A stretch of 27,874 nucleotides of DNA from JAGLSB01 sp023135955. GTDB taxonomy: Bacteria > Bacteroidota > Bacteroidia > Bacteroidales > GCA-2748055. Positions 14,025 through 22,337 of the stretch are shown here, in pieces. The notes below the pieces were generated by a model. The model did no database searches and was not told the origin of the DNA. It saw only the letters and a program-made list of their open reading frames with translations. Positions within the stretch are counted from its first letter, which is position 1, and the number at the start of each line of letters is the position of its first letter. The stretch is from positions 1 to 27,874 of the forward strand of contig DAOVIO010000035.1 in NCBI GenBank assembly GCA_030673645.1. Reading direction: 5' to 3'. Position numbers and translations under genes: made by a program.

Positions 14025-14795
14025 ATGAATACTAAATTTCTAAATCTGGAAATCAAAAATGAAACTGCTGTCATCACTCTTAACCGTCCTGAGTCTCTAA
14101 ATGCACTCGATTCGCATTTCTTTTCTAAGATGAATTCAATTTTAGATTCTATTTCTAATAATCAAAGTCTGAGTGCTTTGATAATAACCGGCGAAGGAAA
14201 AGCCTTTGTTGCCGGAGCTGATATTGCTGAAATGGAAAAATTTAGTCAGGATCAGGCTCTTGAGTTTTCTCGAATTGGACATGAGACTTTTAACAGGCTC
14301 GAAAGCCTCCCCTTTCCGGTAATAGCTGCCGTAAACGGATTTGCTTTAGGAGGCGGGTTTGAACTGGCCATGGCATGCGATTTTAGGATTGCCAGCACCA
14401 AAGCTAAATTTGGACAACCTGAAGTTAGTCTCGGACTTATTCCTGGATTTGCCGGCACTCAACGGCTTTCAAAACAGGCCGGACTTGGAAATGCTTTGTA
14501 CTTATTAATAACAGGAGAAATGATAGGTGCTGAAGAAGCCTTAAGGATGGGTATCGTACAAAAATTAACTGAACCTGAACAACTGATGGATGAAGTTTTT
14601 AAAATAGCCGATCTGATTGGTACGAAAGGTCCACAAGCTATCAAGCAAGTAAAGAAAGTAACACATAATGGTGTTCTTAATGGTTTCACTATTGGAAGTG
14701 CTTTGGAAATGGAAGAATTCAGTAAACTATTCGAAAAAGAGGGCAAAGAAGGAATGCGAGCCTTTTTAGAGAAAAGAAAAGCAAACTGGGATTAA
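14025..14795 (+). CDS. Enoyl-CoA hydratase (crotonase family)
   Basis: A 256-aa crotonase from ATG 14025 (a GTG lies directly before it). The oxyanion-hole/CoA loop GKAFVAGADIAEM is at about 58-70; NGFALGGGFELAMACDFRIAS carries the first catalytic Glu (E113) and FGQPEVSLGLIPGFAGTQRL the second (E133). The 20-residue spacing is that of authentic hydratases (Glu144/Glu164 of rat crotonase). It would hydrate crotonyl-CoA or another short 2-enoyl-CoA to 3-hydroxyacyl-CoA. It is the first gene of a co-oriented row and is 16 bp from the next gene, a 3-hydroxyacyl-CoA dehydrogenase, the next enzyme in the pathway. Confidence 0.93.
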   Translation: MNTKFLNLEIKNETAVITLNRPESLNALDSHFFSKMNSILDSISNNQSLSALIITGEGKAFVAGADIAEMEKFSQDQALEFSRIGHETFNRLESLPFPVIAAVNGFALGGGFELAMACDFRIASTKAKFGQPEVSLGLIPGFAGTQRLSKQAGLGNALYLLITGEMIGAEEALRMGIVQKLTEPEQLMDEVFKIADLIGTKGPQAIKQVKKVTHNGVLNGFTIGSALEMEEFSKLFEKEGKEGMRAFLEKRKANWD

Positions 14796-14811
14796 TCAAA
14801 AAAAACTATAT

Positions 14812-16146
14812 ATGAACTACGATAACAGACTACAAAATGTTAGCGTTCTTGGAGCTGCAGGGAAAATGGGGAGCGGAATTGTTCTTCTTACCATGCTTGA
14901 AATGGCAAAGTTAAGTTTCAAACCTGAGAATAAGGATAAAACATACATTCTCAATGCCATTGATGTTTCCGATACTGCACTGAACGGACTAACAACCTAT
15001 CTGAGAGCTCAGATTCTCAGAACTGCTGAAAAAACTACAGTTCAGCTTAGAGAAGTTTATAAAGATCGCAGTGACCTAATTGAGAATCAGGATATAATAG
15101 ATCAATATATTAATGACGTTATGCTTGTACTCAGACCCACAACAAATATGAACGCGGCATATAATTCATTCATGGTCTTTGAAGCTGTTAGCGAAAATCC
15201 TGATCTCAAGGTAAACCTTTATTCAGATATTGATCAAAACAATAAGAATAAAGCATGGTTTTTTACCAATACATCTTCAATTCCTATTAATGAACTGGAT
15301 AAAAAAGCCGATTTAGGAGGAAGAATAATAGGTTTTCATTTTTATAACCCACCAGCAATTCAAAAATTAGTTGAACTTATTGTTACAGAGAATACAGATG
15401 TCGACCTTGTAGAATTTGCAAAAACCTATGCTAGAAACATAGGTAAAATAATTGTTCCTTCCAGCGACATAGCAGGATTTATTGGAAACGGACACTTCAT
15501 GCGTGATGCTCTTTATGCAATAAATGAAATTGAAAGACTCGCACCAAAGCTTGGGCTGCCAGAAGCAATTTATGCTTTAAACCGGGTAAGCCAGGACTTC
15601 CTTATACGACCAATGGGAATATTTCAGCTAATAGATTATGTTGGCTTAGATGTGTGTATTTATATTATGTCGGTAATGAATTCCCGTTTTGAAGATGAAG
15701 AAGTTCATAGTCCTTTCCTTGATAAACTTGTAGGAATGGGAATAAAAGGAGGCCAATATGCCAACGGTTCTCAAAAAGACGGAATACTAAAATATGATAA
15801 AGCTAAGATATCTGGGATTTACGATTCCGAAAAAGCAGCTTATGTTGAACTAGATGAAATTAATGATAAGGTTGATAAATTCCTTGGTAAATTGCCTGAT
15901 TTACATGTTCCATGGAAAGAAATTATCAGAAATCCATTCCGTGACGGCGAAATAAGAGAATATTACATGGAATTGAGAGCAATGGATAATAATGGAGCAA
16001 CACTGGCCATTGAATATGCTAAAAAATCAAAACAAATAGGCGAATATCTTTTAGACCAGGGAGTGGCACAAAAGGCAGACGATGTGAATAAAGTTTTACT
16101 TACAGGATTTTATCATGCATACGGACCAATCAACGATTACACTTAA
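14812..16146 (+). CDS. 3-hydroxyacyl-CoA dehydrogenase
   Basis: A 444-aa NAD-dependent dehydrogenase. The Rossmann loop is GAAGKMGSG at about residues 14-22; TNTSSIPINEL and GFHFYNPPAIQKLVEL (about 160-195) match the active-site His region of the family; the C-terminal helical domain follows (DIAGFIGNGHF, FQLIDYVGLDV). It is longer than simple HBD (about 285 aa), with extra sequence in the NAD domain (residues 30-115) and a longer C-terminus. It would oxidise 3-hydroxybutyryl-CoA to acetoacetyl-CoA. Sitting 16 bp after the crotonase and 11 bp before the thiolase, it completes a three-step beta-oxidation block. Confidence 0.9.
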   Translation: MNYDNRLQNVSVLGAAGKMGSGIVLLTMLEMAKLSFKPENKDKTYILNAIDVSDTALNGLTTYLRAQILRTAEKTTVQLREVYKDRSDLIENQDIIDQYINDVMLVLRPTTNMNAAYNSFMVFEAVSENPDLKVNLYSDIDQNNKNKAWFFTNTSSIPINELDKKADLGGRIIGFHFYNPPAIQKLVELIVTENTDVDLVEFAKTYARNIGKIIVPSSDIAGFIGNGHFMRDALYAINEIERLAPKLGLPEAIYALNRVSQDFLIRPMGIFQLIDYVGLDVCIYIMSVMNSRFEDEEVHSPFLDKLVGMGIKGGQYANGSQKDGILKYDKAKISGIYDSEKAAYVELDEINDKVDKFLGKLPDLHVPWKEIIRNPFRDGEIREYYMELRAMDNNGATLAIEYAKKSKQIGEYLLDQGVAQKADDVNKVLLTGFYHAYGPINDYT

Positions 16147-16157
16147 AATTCATTATT

Positions 16158-17402
16158 ATGACATCTTTAAGAAGAAAAGTATATTTAACTGCAGGATATA
16201 ATACAATATCATTGGGCACAGGTCGCTCTGAATTTAATCCACGTAAACCAAGACCGGGACTTGAACATTATATTAAGGAAGCTGCAGAAGGAACTTTAAG
16301 CAAGATTGGAGGTGGTAAAAATGTTGATGAAAGTGTTATAGGAAATTTTATCGCAGCACGATTTAACAAACAGGCACACCTGAATGCAATGATGCCAATG
16401 GTCGATGATAATTTGAGATTTAAACCTGCTACTTCTGTGGAAGGCGCTTGTGCTTCGGGCGGATTAGCTTTGCTAACAGCTATGAAGTCTGTTCTTGCTG
16501 AAACTGCTGATGTAGTTCTGGCATTGGGAGTTGAAGTACAAAACTCTGTTAAAGCTATTTACGGAGCCGACTACCTCGCAGCTGCCGGCTGGTTTCAAGA
16601 CAGAAAAAAAGGTCATGCTTATTTCTTTCCTGGACAATTCAGTGACCGGGCCGATGCCTATTTTCAGAAATATGGAAAAGATAAAACTCGCGAAGCAATG
16701 GCAAAATGGTTCGAGAATGCTATTGAAAATGCTAGACTATGTCCTACCGCACAAGAATATCAAAATAATTCAAAGGATTTGAAGGGACTTGGTATGACTG
16801 AACCAAACGCTAAGTATTTTACTCCTTGCCTCAATATTTTTGACTGCTCTAAAGTTTCAGATGGAGCCTCGGCAATAGCTTTGATATCGGAAGAAGGTTT
16901 GAAAAAAATTGGAGTCCCAAAGGACCAGACAGTAGAAATAGTTGGATGGGGACATGCTATGGAAGATATTACAAAACCACCAACAGACCCAACGAAACTT
17001 ACCACAATGGAACAGGCAATTTCTCAGGCTCTTAAAAGTGCAAATATCAGTGTTGATCAGCTTGGAACAATTGAAACTCACGATTGTTTCAGTATTGCAG
17101 GTATATTATCGATTGAAGCATTAGGGCTGGCTAAACCGGGTGAAGGAAAAGACTTTGTACTCGCAGGGAAAACTTCCAGAGATGGGGAAATTCCTTTTAA
17201 TACAACAGGAGGTCTCATTGGATGGGGTCATCCTACGGGAGCAACCGGAGTGCATATGGCTGTTACTATCTGGGAACAACTAACCGGTAATGCAGGTGAA
17301 GCACAAATAAAAATGAATGATTCAAAACCTTATGGTATGAGCATAAATATGGGTGGTGACGATAAAACCCTCGTTTGCATTATCTACAAAAAAGCCGACT
17401 AA
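16158..17402 (+). CDS. Thiolase, SCP-x type
   Basis: A 414-aa thiolase-superfamily protein. The nucleophilic Cys is C98 in VEGACASGG. The active-site HDCF (THDCFSIAG) is the mark of SCP-x-type thiolases, and GGLIGWGHPTGATG carries the second His. In place of the C-terminal CxG of classical thiolases it has SINMGGDDK, as in this subfamily. It would cleave acetoacetyl-CoA, or another 3-ketoacyl-CoA, to acetyl-CoA. Residues about 150-215 form an insert rich in aromatic and charged residues. It is co-oriented with the dehydrogenase 11 bp upstream and followed by the large repeat tract. Confidence 0.9.
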   Translation: MTSLRRKVYLTAGYNTISLGTGRSEFNPRKPRPGLEHYIKEAAEGTLSKIGGGKNVDESVIGNFIAARFNKQAHLNAMMPMVDDNLRFKPATSVEGACASGGLALLTAMKSVLAETADVVLALGVEVQNSVKAIYGADYLAAAGWFQDRKKGHAYFFPGQFSDRADAYFQKYGKDKTREAMAKWFENAIENARLCPTAQEYQNNSKDLKGLGMTEPNAKYFTPCLNIFDCSKVSDGASAIALISEEGLKKIGVPKDQTVEIVGWGHAMEDITKPPTDPTKLTTMEQAISQALKSANISVDQLGTIETHDCFSIAGILSIEALGLAKPGEGKDFVLAGKTSRDGEIPFNTTGGLIGWGHPTGATGVHMAVTIWEQLTGNAGEAQIKMNDSKPYGMSINMGGDDKTLVCIIYKKAD

Positions 17403-17408
17403 ACCATG

Positions 17409-17820
17409 AAAAGAAGCGGATAAGCGGTTAGGAAAAACGGAACAACTAAAAGAAGCGGTTAAGCGGTTACGTGGTTACGCGGTTATAAAAAACGGAACAA
17501 CTAAAAGAAGCGGTTAAGCGGATACGTGGTTACGCGGTTAGAAAAAACGGAACAACTAGAAGAAGCGGTTAAGCGGTTACGTGGTTACGCGGTTAGAAAA
17601 AACAGAACAACTAAAAGAAGCGGTTAAGCGGATACGTGGTTACGCGGTTATAAAAAACGGAACAACTATAAAGAAGCGGTTAAGCGGTTACGTGATCAAG
17701 CGGTTAGAAAAAACGGAACAACTAGAAGAAGCGGTTAAGCGGATACGTGGTTACGCGGTTAGAAAAAACGGAACAACTAAAAGAAGCGGTTAAGCGGTTA
17801 CGCGGTTATAAGAAACGGAA
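17409..17820 (+). repeat. 55-bp tandem repeat, about 7.5 copies
   Basis: The anchor word CGGAACAACT recurs at 17438, 17493, 17548, 17603 (as CAGAACAACT), 17658, 17714 and 17769, i.e. spacing 55, 55, 55, 55, 56 and 55; a final shortened copy reaches 17816. Each unit contains four 8-bp words (AGCGGTTA, AGCGGTTA or AGCGGATA, CGTGGTTA, CGCGGTTA) plus a 23-bp A-rich link. One copy has CGTGATCA. As 55 is not a multiple of 3, no conserved frame runs through it, and apparent ORFs inside are artefacts. It lies between the thiolase stop and the acyl-CoA dehydrogenase start. Confidence 0.93.
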
Positions 17821-17821
17821 C

Positions 17822-17901
17822 CACTCAACAACTAAACAACTAAACAACTAAACCACTAAACCACTAAACAACTAAACAACTAAACCACTAAACCACTCAA
17901 C
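17822..17901 (+). repeat. 8-bp tandem repeat AACTAAAC, 10 copies
   Basis: Ten consecutive 8-mers run from 17822 to 17901 without slippage: AACTAAAC or CACTAAAC, with CACTCAAC at both ends. The tract contains no G. An A/C-only leader (AACAAAACAAAACAAAT) links it to the ATG at 17919. Such G-free DNA gives an unstructured 5' leader. Confidence 0.95.
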
Positions 17902-17918
17902 AACAAAACAAAACAAAT

Positions 17919-19061
17919 ATGAATTTTGAATTTACCGAAGAGCAATTAATGATTCAGCAGGCAGCTAGAGATTACGCCCAACGTGAACTCATTAAAGATG
18001 TAATCGAAAGAGATGATAATGCCATTTTCCCAACCGATCATGTGAAAAATCTTGCCGAATTGGGATTTATGGGAATGATGGTCGATCCTAAATATGATGG
18101 CGGTGGTATGGATACCGTTTCCTACGTTCTCGCCATGGAAGAAATATGTAAAGTGGATTCATCTGTTGGAGTAATTATATCTGTTAACAATTCACTCGTT
18201 TGCTGGGGTCTTGAGAAATATGGAACGGAAGAACAAAAGGAAAAATACCTGAAGCCTTTGGCAAGAGGTGAAATTTTGGGAGCTTTCCTTCTATCAGAAC
18301 CTGAAGCAGGCTCAGACGCTACTATGCAAAGGACAACAGCAGAAGATAAGGGTGATCATTATCTAATAAATGGAACCAAAAACTGGATCACAAATGGAAA
18401 TTCAGCTTCAGTGTATCTTGTAATGGCGCAGTCAAATAAGGAAGCCAGACACCGGGGAATAAATGCCTTTATTATTGAAAAAGACAGTGAAGGAATTAGC
18501 ATTGGACCACATGAAAATAAAATGGGAATGCGTAGCTCTGATACGCATTCTGTAATGTTTACTGATGTTAAAGTTCCAAAAGAAAACCGAATCGGTGACG
18601 ATGGCTTTGGATTTAAGTTTGCTATGGGAACACTCGATGGAGGAAGAATTGGGATCGCCGCTCAAGCTCTTGGAATAGCTGCAGGAGCACTTGAACTTTC
18701 AGTAAAATATGCCAAAGAACGAAAAGCTTTTGGTACTGAAATAGCTAATCACCAGGCTATTTCCTTTATGTTGGCCGATATGGCCACTCAAACCGAAGCT
18801 GCCAGATACTTCTGCCTTAAATCAGCATGGTTAAAAGATCAGGGAAAAGCCTATGGAACATCGAGCGCAATGGCTAAAGTTCATACTTCCGAAACAGCAA
18901 TGTGGGTAACAACAAAGGCTGTACAGATACATGGCGGATACGGATATGTTAAGGAGTACCACGTTGAAAGACTAATGCGTGATGCAAAGCTGACCGAAAT
19001 TTATGAGGGAACATCAGAGATTCAAAGAATTGTTATTTCAAGAGCTCTTTTGAAGGATTGA
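17919..19061 (+). CDS. Short-chain acyl-CoA dehydrogenase
   Basis: A 380-aa flavoprotein with family motifs FLLSEPEAGSDA (about 123-134), YLINGTKNWITNG (about 148-160) and QIHGGYGYVKEYHVERLMRDAK (about 336-357), and the catalytic base E363 in YEGTSEIQR. The position and length match butyryl-CoA dehydrogenase. It would oxidise butyryl-CoA or a branched homologue to the enoyl-CoA and pass electrons to ETF, whose subunits follow 68 bp downstream. The start ATG lies 17 bases after a G-free repeat tract. No detected SD. Butyryl specificity is inferred from context, notably the isobutyryl-CoA mutase in the same row. Confidence 0.93.
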   Translation: MNFEFTEEQLMIQQAARDYAQRELIKDVIERDDNAIFPTDHVKNLAELGFMGMMVDPKYDGGGMDTVSYVLAMEEICKVDSSVGVIISVNNSLVCWGLEKYGTEEQKEKYLKPLARGEILGAFLLSEPEAGSDATMQRTTAEDKGDHYLINGTKNWITNGNSASVYLVMAQSNKEARHRGINAFIIEKDSEGISIGPHENKMGMRSSDTHSVMFTDVKVPKENRIGDDGFGFKFAMGTLDGGRIGIAAQALGIAAGALELSVKYAKERKAFGTEIANHQAISFMLADMATQTEAARYFCLKSAWLKDQGKAYGTSSAMAKVHTSETAMWVTTKAVQIHGGYGYVKEYHVERLMRDAKLTEIYEGTSEIQRIVISRALLKD

Positions 19062-19129
19062 CAGGAGTTAAATCGGATTTATAGTGATTCTTAATAAATA
19101 TACTTCTTGTATAAAATTAAATTTAAAAT

Positions 19130-19873
19130 ATGAACATATTGGTATGTATAAGCAGTGTACCTGATACTACGACAAAAATCAGGTTCTCGAAAGATAATTC
19201 AACACTGGAAACGACAGATATTCAGTGGATAATCAATCCGTGGGATGAACTCGCACTAACCAGAGCCCTGGAACTAAAAGACTCAGGAGCTTGTGAATTA
19301 GTTTCAATAGTAAATGTAGGTAATTCAGCAACAGAACCTGTAATTAGAAAAGCATTGGCAATTGGGGCAGATGCTGCTATCAGGATAAATGCGGAGGCAC
19401 TTGATGCTATTTCTGTAGCAAATCAGATAGCCGCTGTGATTAAAGTCGAATCTTATGATCTTATTCTGACTGGGATAGAATCGAGCGACTACAACGGATC
19501 TTCTGTAGGTGGAATGTTAGCAGAGATTTTCAATATTCCTTCAATATCCGGCGTCTCATCAATCGATATTCAGGCAGATGAAATAATTTGTGACAGAGAA
19601 ATTGAGGGTGGTAAGGAAAAAGTATCTGTAACCGGACCAGTTGTGGCAATTGTTCAAAAAGGAATTGCTAAAGAACCCCGAATTCCTTCAATGCGAGGTA
19701 TAATGCAAGCTCGTACAAAACTTCTGAATGTAATTGATGGGATGGACTTTTCTGCCGATACTGGTTTTGTAGGATATAAGCTTCCCGAATTAAAAGGAGC
19801 ATGCAAAATGATCAAAGAGGAAAATGTAGCCGAACTCTTTGACTTGCTTCACAATGAAGCTAAAATTATTTAA
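19130..19873 (+). CDS. etfB: Electron transfer flavoprotein beta subunit
   Basis: A 247-aa ETF beta subunit: starts MNILVCISSVPDT, has NPWDELALTRALELKD at about 37-52, the GIESSDYNGSSVGGMLAE segment typical of AMP/FAD-binding ETF domains at about 117-135, and a C-terminal RIPSMRGIMQARTK. It pairs with EtfA 24 bp downstream. It would accept electrons from the acyl-CoA dehydrogenase. Whether it is a simple or bifurcating ETF cannot be decided by eye, but the membrane oxidoreductase genes downstream favour quinone as acceptor. Confidence 0.93.
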   Translation: MNILVCISSVPDTTTKIRFSKDNSTLETTDIQWIINPWDELALTRALELKDSGACELVSIVNVGNSATEPVIRKALAIGADAAIRINAEALDAISVANQIAAVIKVESYDLILTGIESSDYNGSSVGGMLAEIFNIPSISGVSSIDIQADEIICDREIEGGKEKVSVTGPVVAIVQKGIAKEPRIPSMRGIMQARTKLLNVIDGMDFSADTGFVGYKLPELKGACKMIKEENVAELFDLLHNEAKII

Positions 19874-19897
19874 TAATAACCCGACAAATATTTTAAT

Positions 19898-20869
19898 ATG
19901 TCAGTACTAGTATATATAGAAGACCGCAAAGGAACTCTACCCAAACAAAGTCTCGAAATTGCATCATATTCTGCTCATTTAGCTAAAATGCAAGGCACAG
20001 ATGTTGCCGCACTAGTGATGGGTAAAGTTGAAAATGATGAGTTAAACAAATTATCTAAATTTGGAATTACCAGTATTCTGAAATCAGATGACGATAGAAT
20101 TTATTCTTCCAATCCTCAGCTACTTTCAGTTGTCATTTCTCAGGCAATAGATAAAACAAATGCTAAAACGATAGTCTTTGCTCATAATGGAACAGGAAAA
20201 GCCGTTGCTCCAAGACTCTCTGCAAAACTAAAAGCAGGTCTTGCTACTGCTGTGGTTGGACTACCAGATTCTATGAATCCATTTAGTGTTTATAAAAAAG
20301 TATTTACGGGAAAGGCATTTGCCAGCCTTGAGATTTATACTGAAATTAAAATTCTAACTCTCTCACCAAATACACACGAAATTGTTGAAATAAATACCAA
20401 TTTAAATATTGAGAAATTTAATCCTGAGATTCCGGAAAATTTACAGAATATTAAAGTGTTGGAAACTTCCGCAGCCGGTGAAGAACTTCTTTTATCGGAA
20501 GCTGATATTGTTGTTTCTGGAGGTCGGGGAATGAAAGGCCCCGAAAATTGGTCATTGATTGAAGATCTGGCTAATGAGATGGGTGCAGCAACAGCTTGCT
20601 CAAGACCAGTTTCTGACGAAGGTTGGAGAGATCATTCCGAACATGTTGGTCAGACAGGCAAAGTAATTGCCCCAAATCTATATATAGCAGCCGGAATTTC
20701 AGGTGCAATTCAGCATATTGGAGGAGTAAACTCTTCTAAATGTATTGTAGCAATTAATAAGGATGAGGATGCGCCCATATTCGAGACAGCAGATTATGGA
20801 ATTGTGGGTGATGTTATGAAAGTATTTCCGGAATTATTAAAAGCATATAAGGAGTTTAAATCAAGCTAA
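19898..20869 (+). CDS. etfA: Electron transfer flavoprotein alpha subunit
   Basis: A 323-aa ETF alpha subunit. The FAD domain is in the C-terminal half: VSGGRGMKGPENW, SRPVSDEGW, GQTGKVIAPNLYIAAGISGAIQH and CIVAINKDEDAPIFETADYGIVGD are the standard blocks (about residues 205-305). The N-terminal domain is the ETF fold common to both subunits. It forms a heterodimer with EtfB. A run of three hairpins (20892-20958) separates it from the membrane oxidoreductase genes. Confidence 0.94.
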   Translation: MSVLVYIEDRKGTLPKQSLEIASYSAHLAKMQGTDVAALVMGKVENDELNKLSKFGITSILKSDDDRIYSSNPQLLSVVISQAIDKTNAKTIVFAHNGTGKAVAPRLSAKLKAGLATAVVGLPDSMNPFSVYKKVFTGKAFASLEIYTEIKILTLSPNTHEIVEINTNLNIEKFNPEIPENLQNIKVLETSAAGEELLLSEADIVVSGGRGMKGPENWSLIEDLANEMGAATACSRPVSDEGWRDHSEHVGQTGKVIAPNLYIAAGISGAIQHIGGVNSSKCIVAINKDEDAPIFETADYGIVGDVMKVFPELLKAYKEFKSS

Positions 20870-20891
20870 GTGATAATACAATTAGATAATC

Positions 20892-20958
20892 AGCTCCGGA
20901 GGAGCTATTAAAATATTGCAATCAAATTGCTACAAAGATTTTGCTCCTCTGGAGCAAA
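20892..20958 (+). repeat. Three consecutive hairpins, each with a 3-nt loop
   Basis: AGCTCC-GGA-GGAGCT (20892-20906), GCAAT-CAA-ATTGC (20918-20930) and TTTGCTCC-TCT-GGAGCAAA (20940-20958) are perfect stems of 6, 5 and 8 bp. The first and third share the GCTCC/GGAGC stem. Located between etfA and the membrane oxidoreductase. It is likely a dispersed intergenic repeat that could act as an mRNA processing or stability element. No T run follows the last stem, so it is not a classic terminator. Confidence 0.75.
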
Positions 20959-21034
20959 TAAAAGAATTGTAAACAAATGAAATTTTTGTATCAAAAAAAA
21001 GAATTGAGAATAGAGATATTATAAACATCCAAAT

Positions 21035-22330
21035 ATGCTAACACAAATCATCTTTATCGCAATTCTCATCATAAGCTTGGGTATTCTGACCTATTCATTA
21101 TTGAGAATAGCCTCCTTTTTCAAGCTTACCCAGTCTGCATTTCCTATCAAAGATTTTGGAAAAAGGATTAATATTAGTCTTCAGGTCGCTTTCGGACAAA
21201 GTAAAATTTTCAGGTTACCCCTTATAGGTCTGGTTCATGCACTGGTTTTTTGGGGATTCCTGGTTATTTCACTTGGCAGTTTGGAAATGATCGTGGATGG
21301 AGTTTCAGGTTCTGAAAGAAGCTTCTCAAACTTAGGTTGGATATATAATTTTGTAATCTTAACAGGTGATATTTTTGCATATGTTGTTTCTGCAGGTATT
21401 ATCATTTTTCTGATCCGTCGATTATTTATGAGTATAGACCGATTTAAGGGAATAGAATTAAAACCCAAATCGAAAAAAGATGCAAATTTTGCACTTGCAC
21501 TCATCCTTTTACTTATGATTAGCCTTGCTGGTATGAATGTTTTTTATCTGCATGTTCATTCTGAGAATCCTGAAGGCATATATCCGATTAGCCAGTTTCT
21601 GGTACCTCTGGTTCATAATTTTTCTGAACAGAACTTGCAAATATTGTACTCTGTGTCGTGGTGGTCCCATATTCTCCTTATTTTCTTTTTCGCTAATTAC
21701 CTTCCATATTCAAAACATTTCCATGTATTTGCATCCATTCCCAATGTCTTTCTGAGTTCTTTGGAACCCTTGGGGAAAATACCAAATATGCAAAGTATTA
21801 CATCAGAAGTAAAAATAATGATGAATCCGGAAACTGCTTTTTCTTCACCTGAAGATGGAACAGCTCTGATAACCAGATTCGGAGTTAAAGATATTGAAGA
21901 TGTGACATGGAAAAATTACCTTGATTCTCTTACTTGTACTCAATGTGGTCGATGCACTGCAGTTTGCCCGGCAAATATTACAGGTAAAAAGTTATCTCCT
22001 CGAAAGGTATTTATTGATATACGTCAGAGAATGAATGACAAAGGCCCGGGATTAATTAAACAAGGGAAAGATTTCAGCGATAACAAATCTCTTATCAAAG
22101 AATATATTAACACAGAAGAATTGTGGGCATGTACTACCTGCAACGCATGCGCAATGGAATGTCCGCTGAATATCAGTCACCCGAATCTCATAATAGATAT
22201 GCGGCGCTACCTTGTTATGGAAGAAGCTGCAGCACCTGCCGGACTTAATATGATGTTTACAAATATTGAAAATAATGGTGCACCATGGCAGTATTCGCCT
22301 GAAGATCGCCTTAACTGGATAGAAGAATAA
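21035..22330 (+). CDS. Membrane Fe-S/heme subunit of ETF:quinone oxidoreductase (EMO/DUF224-like)
   Basis: A 431-aa protein with five predicted membrane segments at about 4-29, 61-87, 105-130, 152-174 and 203-222, resembling nitrate-reductase gamma/heme-b proteins. His residues in the membrane segments (VHALVFWG, WWSHILLIF) may ligate heme. A two-cluster ferredoxin domain follows: CTQCGRCTAVC (C301, C304, C307, C311) and CTTCNACAMEC (C366, C369, C372, C376), each with a Pro after the last Cys. With the CCG protein 7 bp downstream it corresponds to the HdrDE-like EMO (ETF:methylmenaquinone oxidoreductase), split into two genes. It would move electrons from reduced ETF to menaquinone at the inner membrane. 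Confidence 0.85.
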   Translation: MLTQIIFIAILIISLGILTYSLLRIASFFKLTQSAFPIKDFGKRINISLQVAFGQSKIFRLPLIGLVHALVFWGFLVISLGSLEMIVDGVSGSERSFSNLGWIYNFVILTGDIFAYVVSAGIIIFLIRRLFMSIDRFKGIELKPKSKKDANFALALILLLMISLAGMNVFYLHVHSENPEGIYPISQFLVPLVHNFSEQNLQILYSVSWWSHILLIFFFANYLPYSKHFHVFASIPNVFLSSLEPLGKIPNMQSITSEVKIMMNPETAFSSPEDGTALITRFGVKDIEDVTWKNYLDSLTCTQCGRCTAVCPANITGKKLSPRKVFIDIRQRMNDKGPGLIKQGKDFSDNKSLIKEYINTEELWACTTCNACAMECPLNISHPNLIIDMRRYLVMEEAAAPAGLNMMFTNIENNGAPWQYSPEDRLNWIEE

Positions 22331-22337
22331 TAGATTT

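Noticed and set aside
17581..17793. 70-aa open frame with repeated Lys/Arg-rich peptide
   Set aside because: It lies wholly in the 55-bp tandem repeat; the unit is not a multiple of 3, so the frame is accidental.
17409..17820. CRISPR array
   Set aside because: Units are contiguous and nearly identical with no unique spacers, no palindromic repeat and no cas genes nearby.
19130..20869. Electron-bifurcating ETF
   Set aside because: Residues that separate bifurcating from simple ETF cannot be judged by eye, and the adjacent membrane oxidoreductase favours quinone reduction.
20940..20958. Rho-independent terminator after etfA
   Set aside because: The 8-bp stem is followed by ATAAAAG with no T run.
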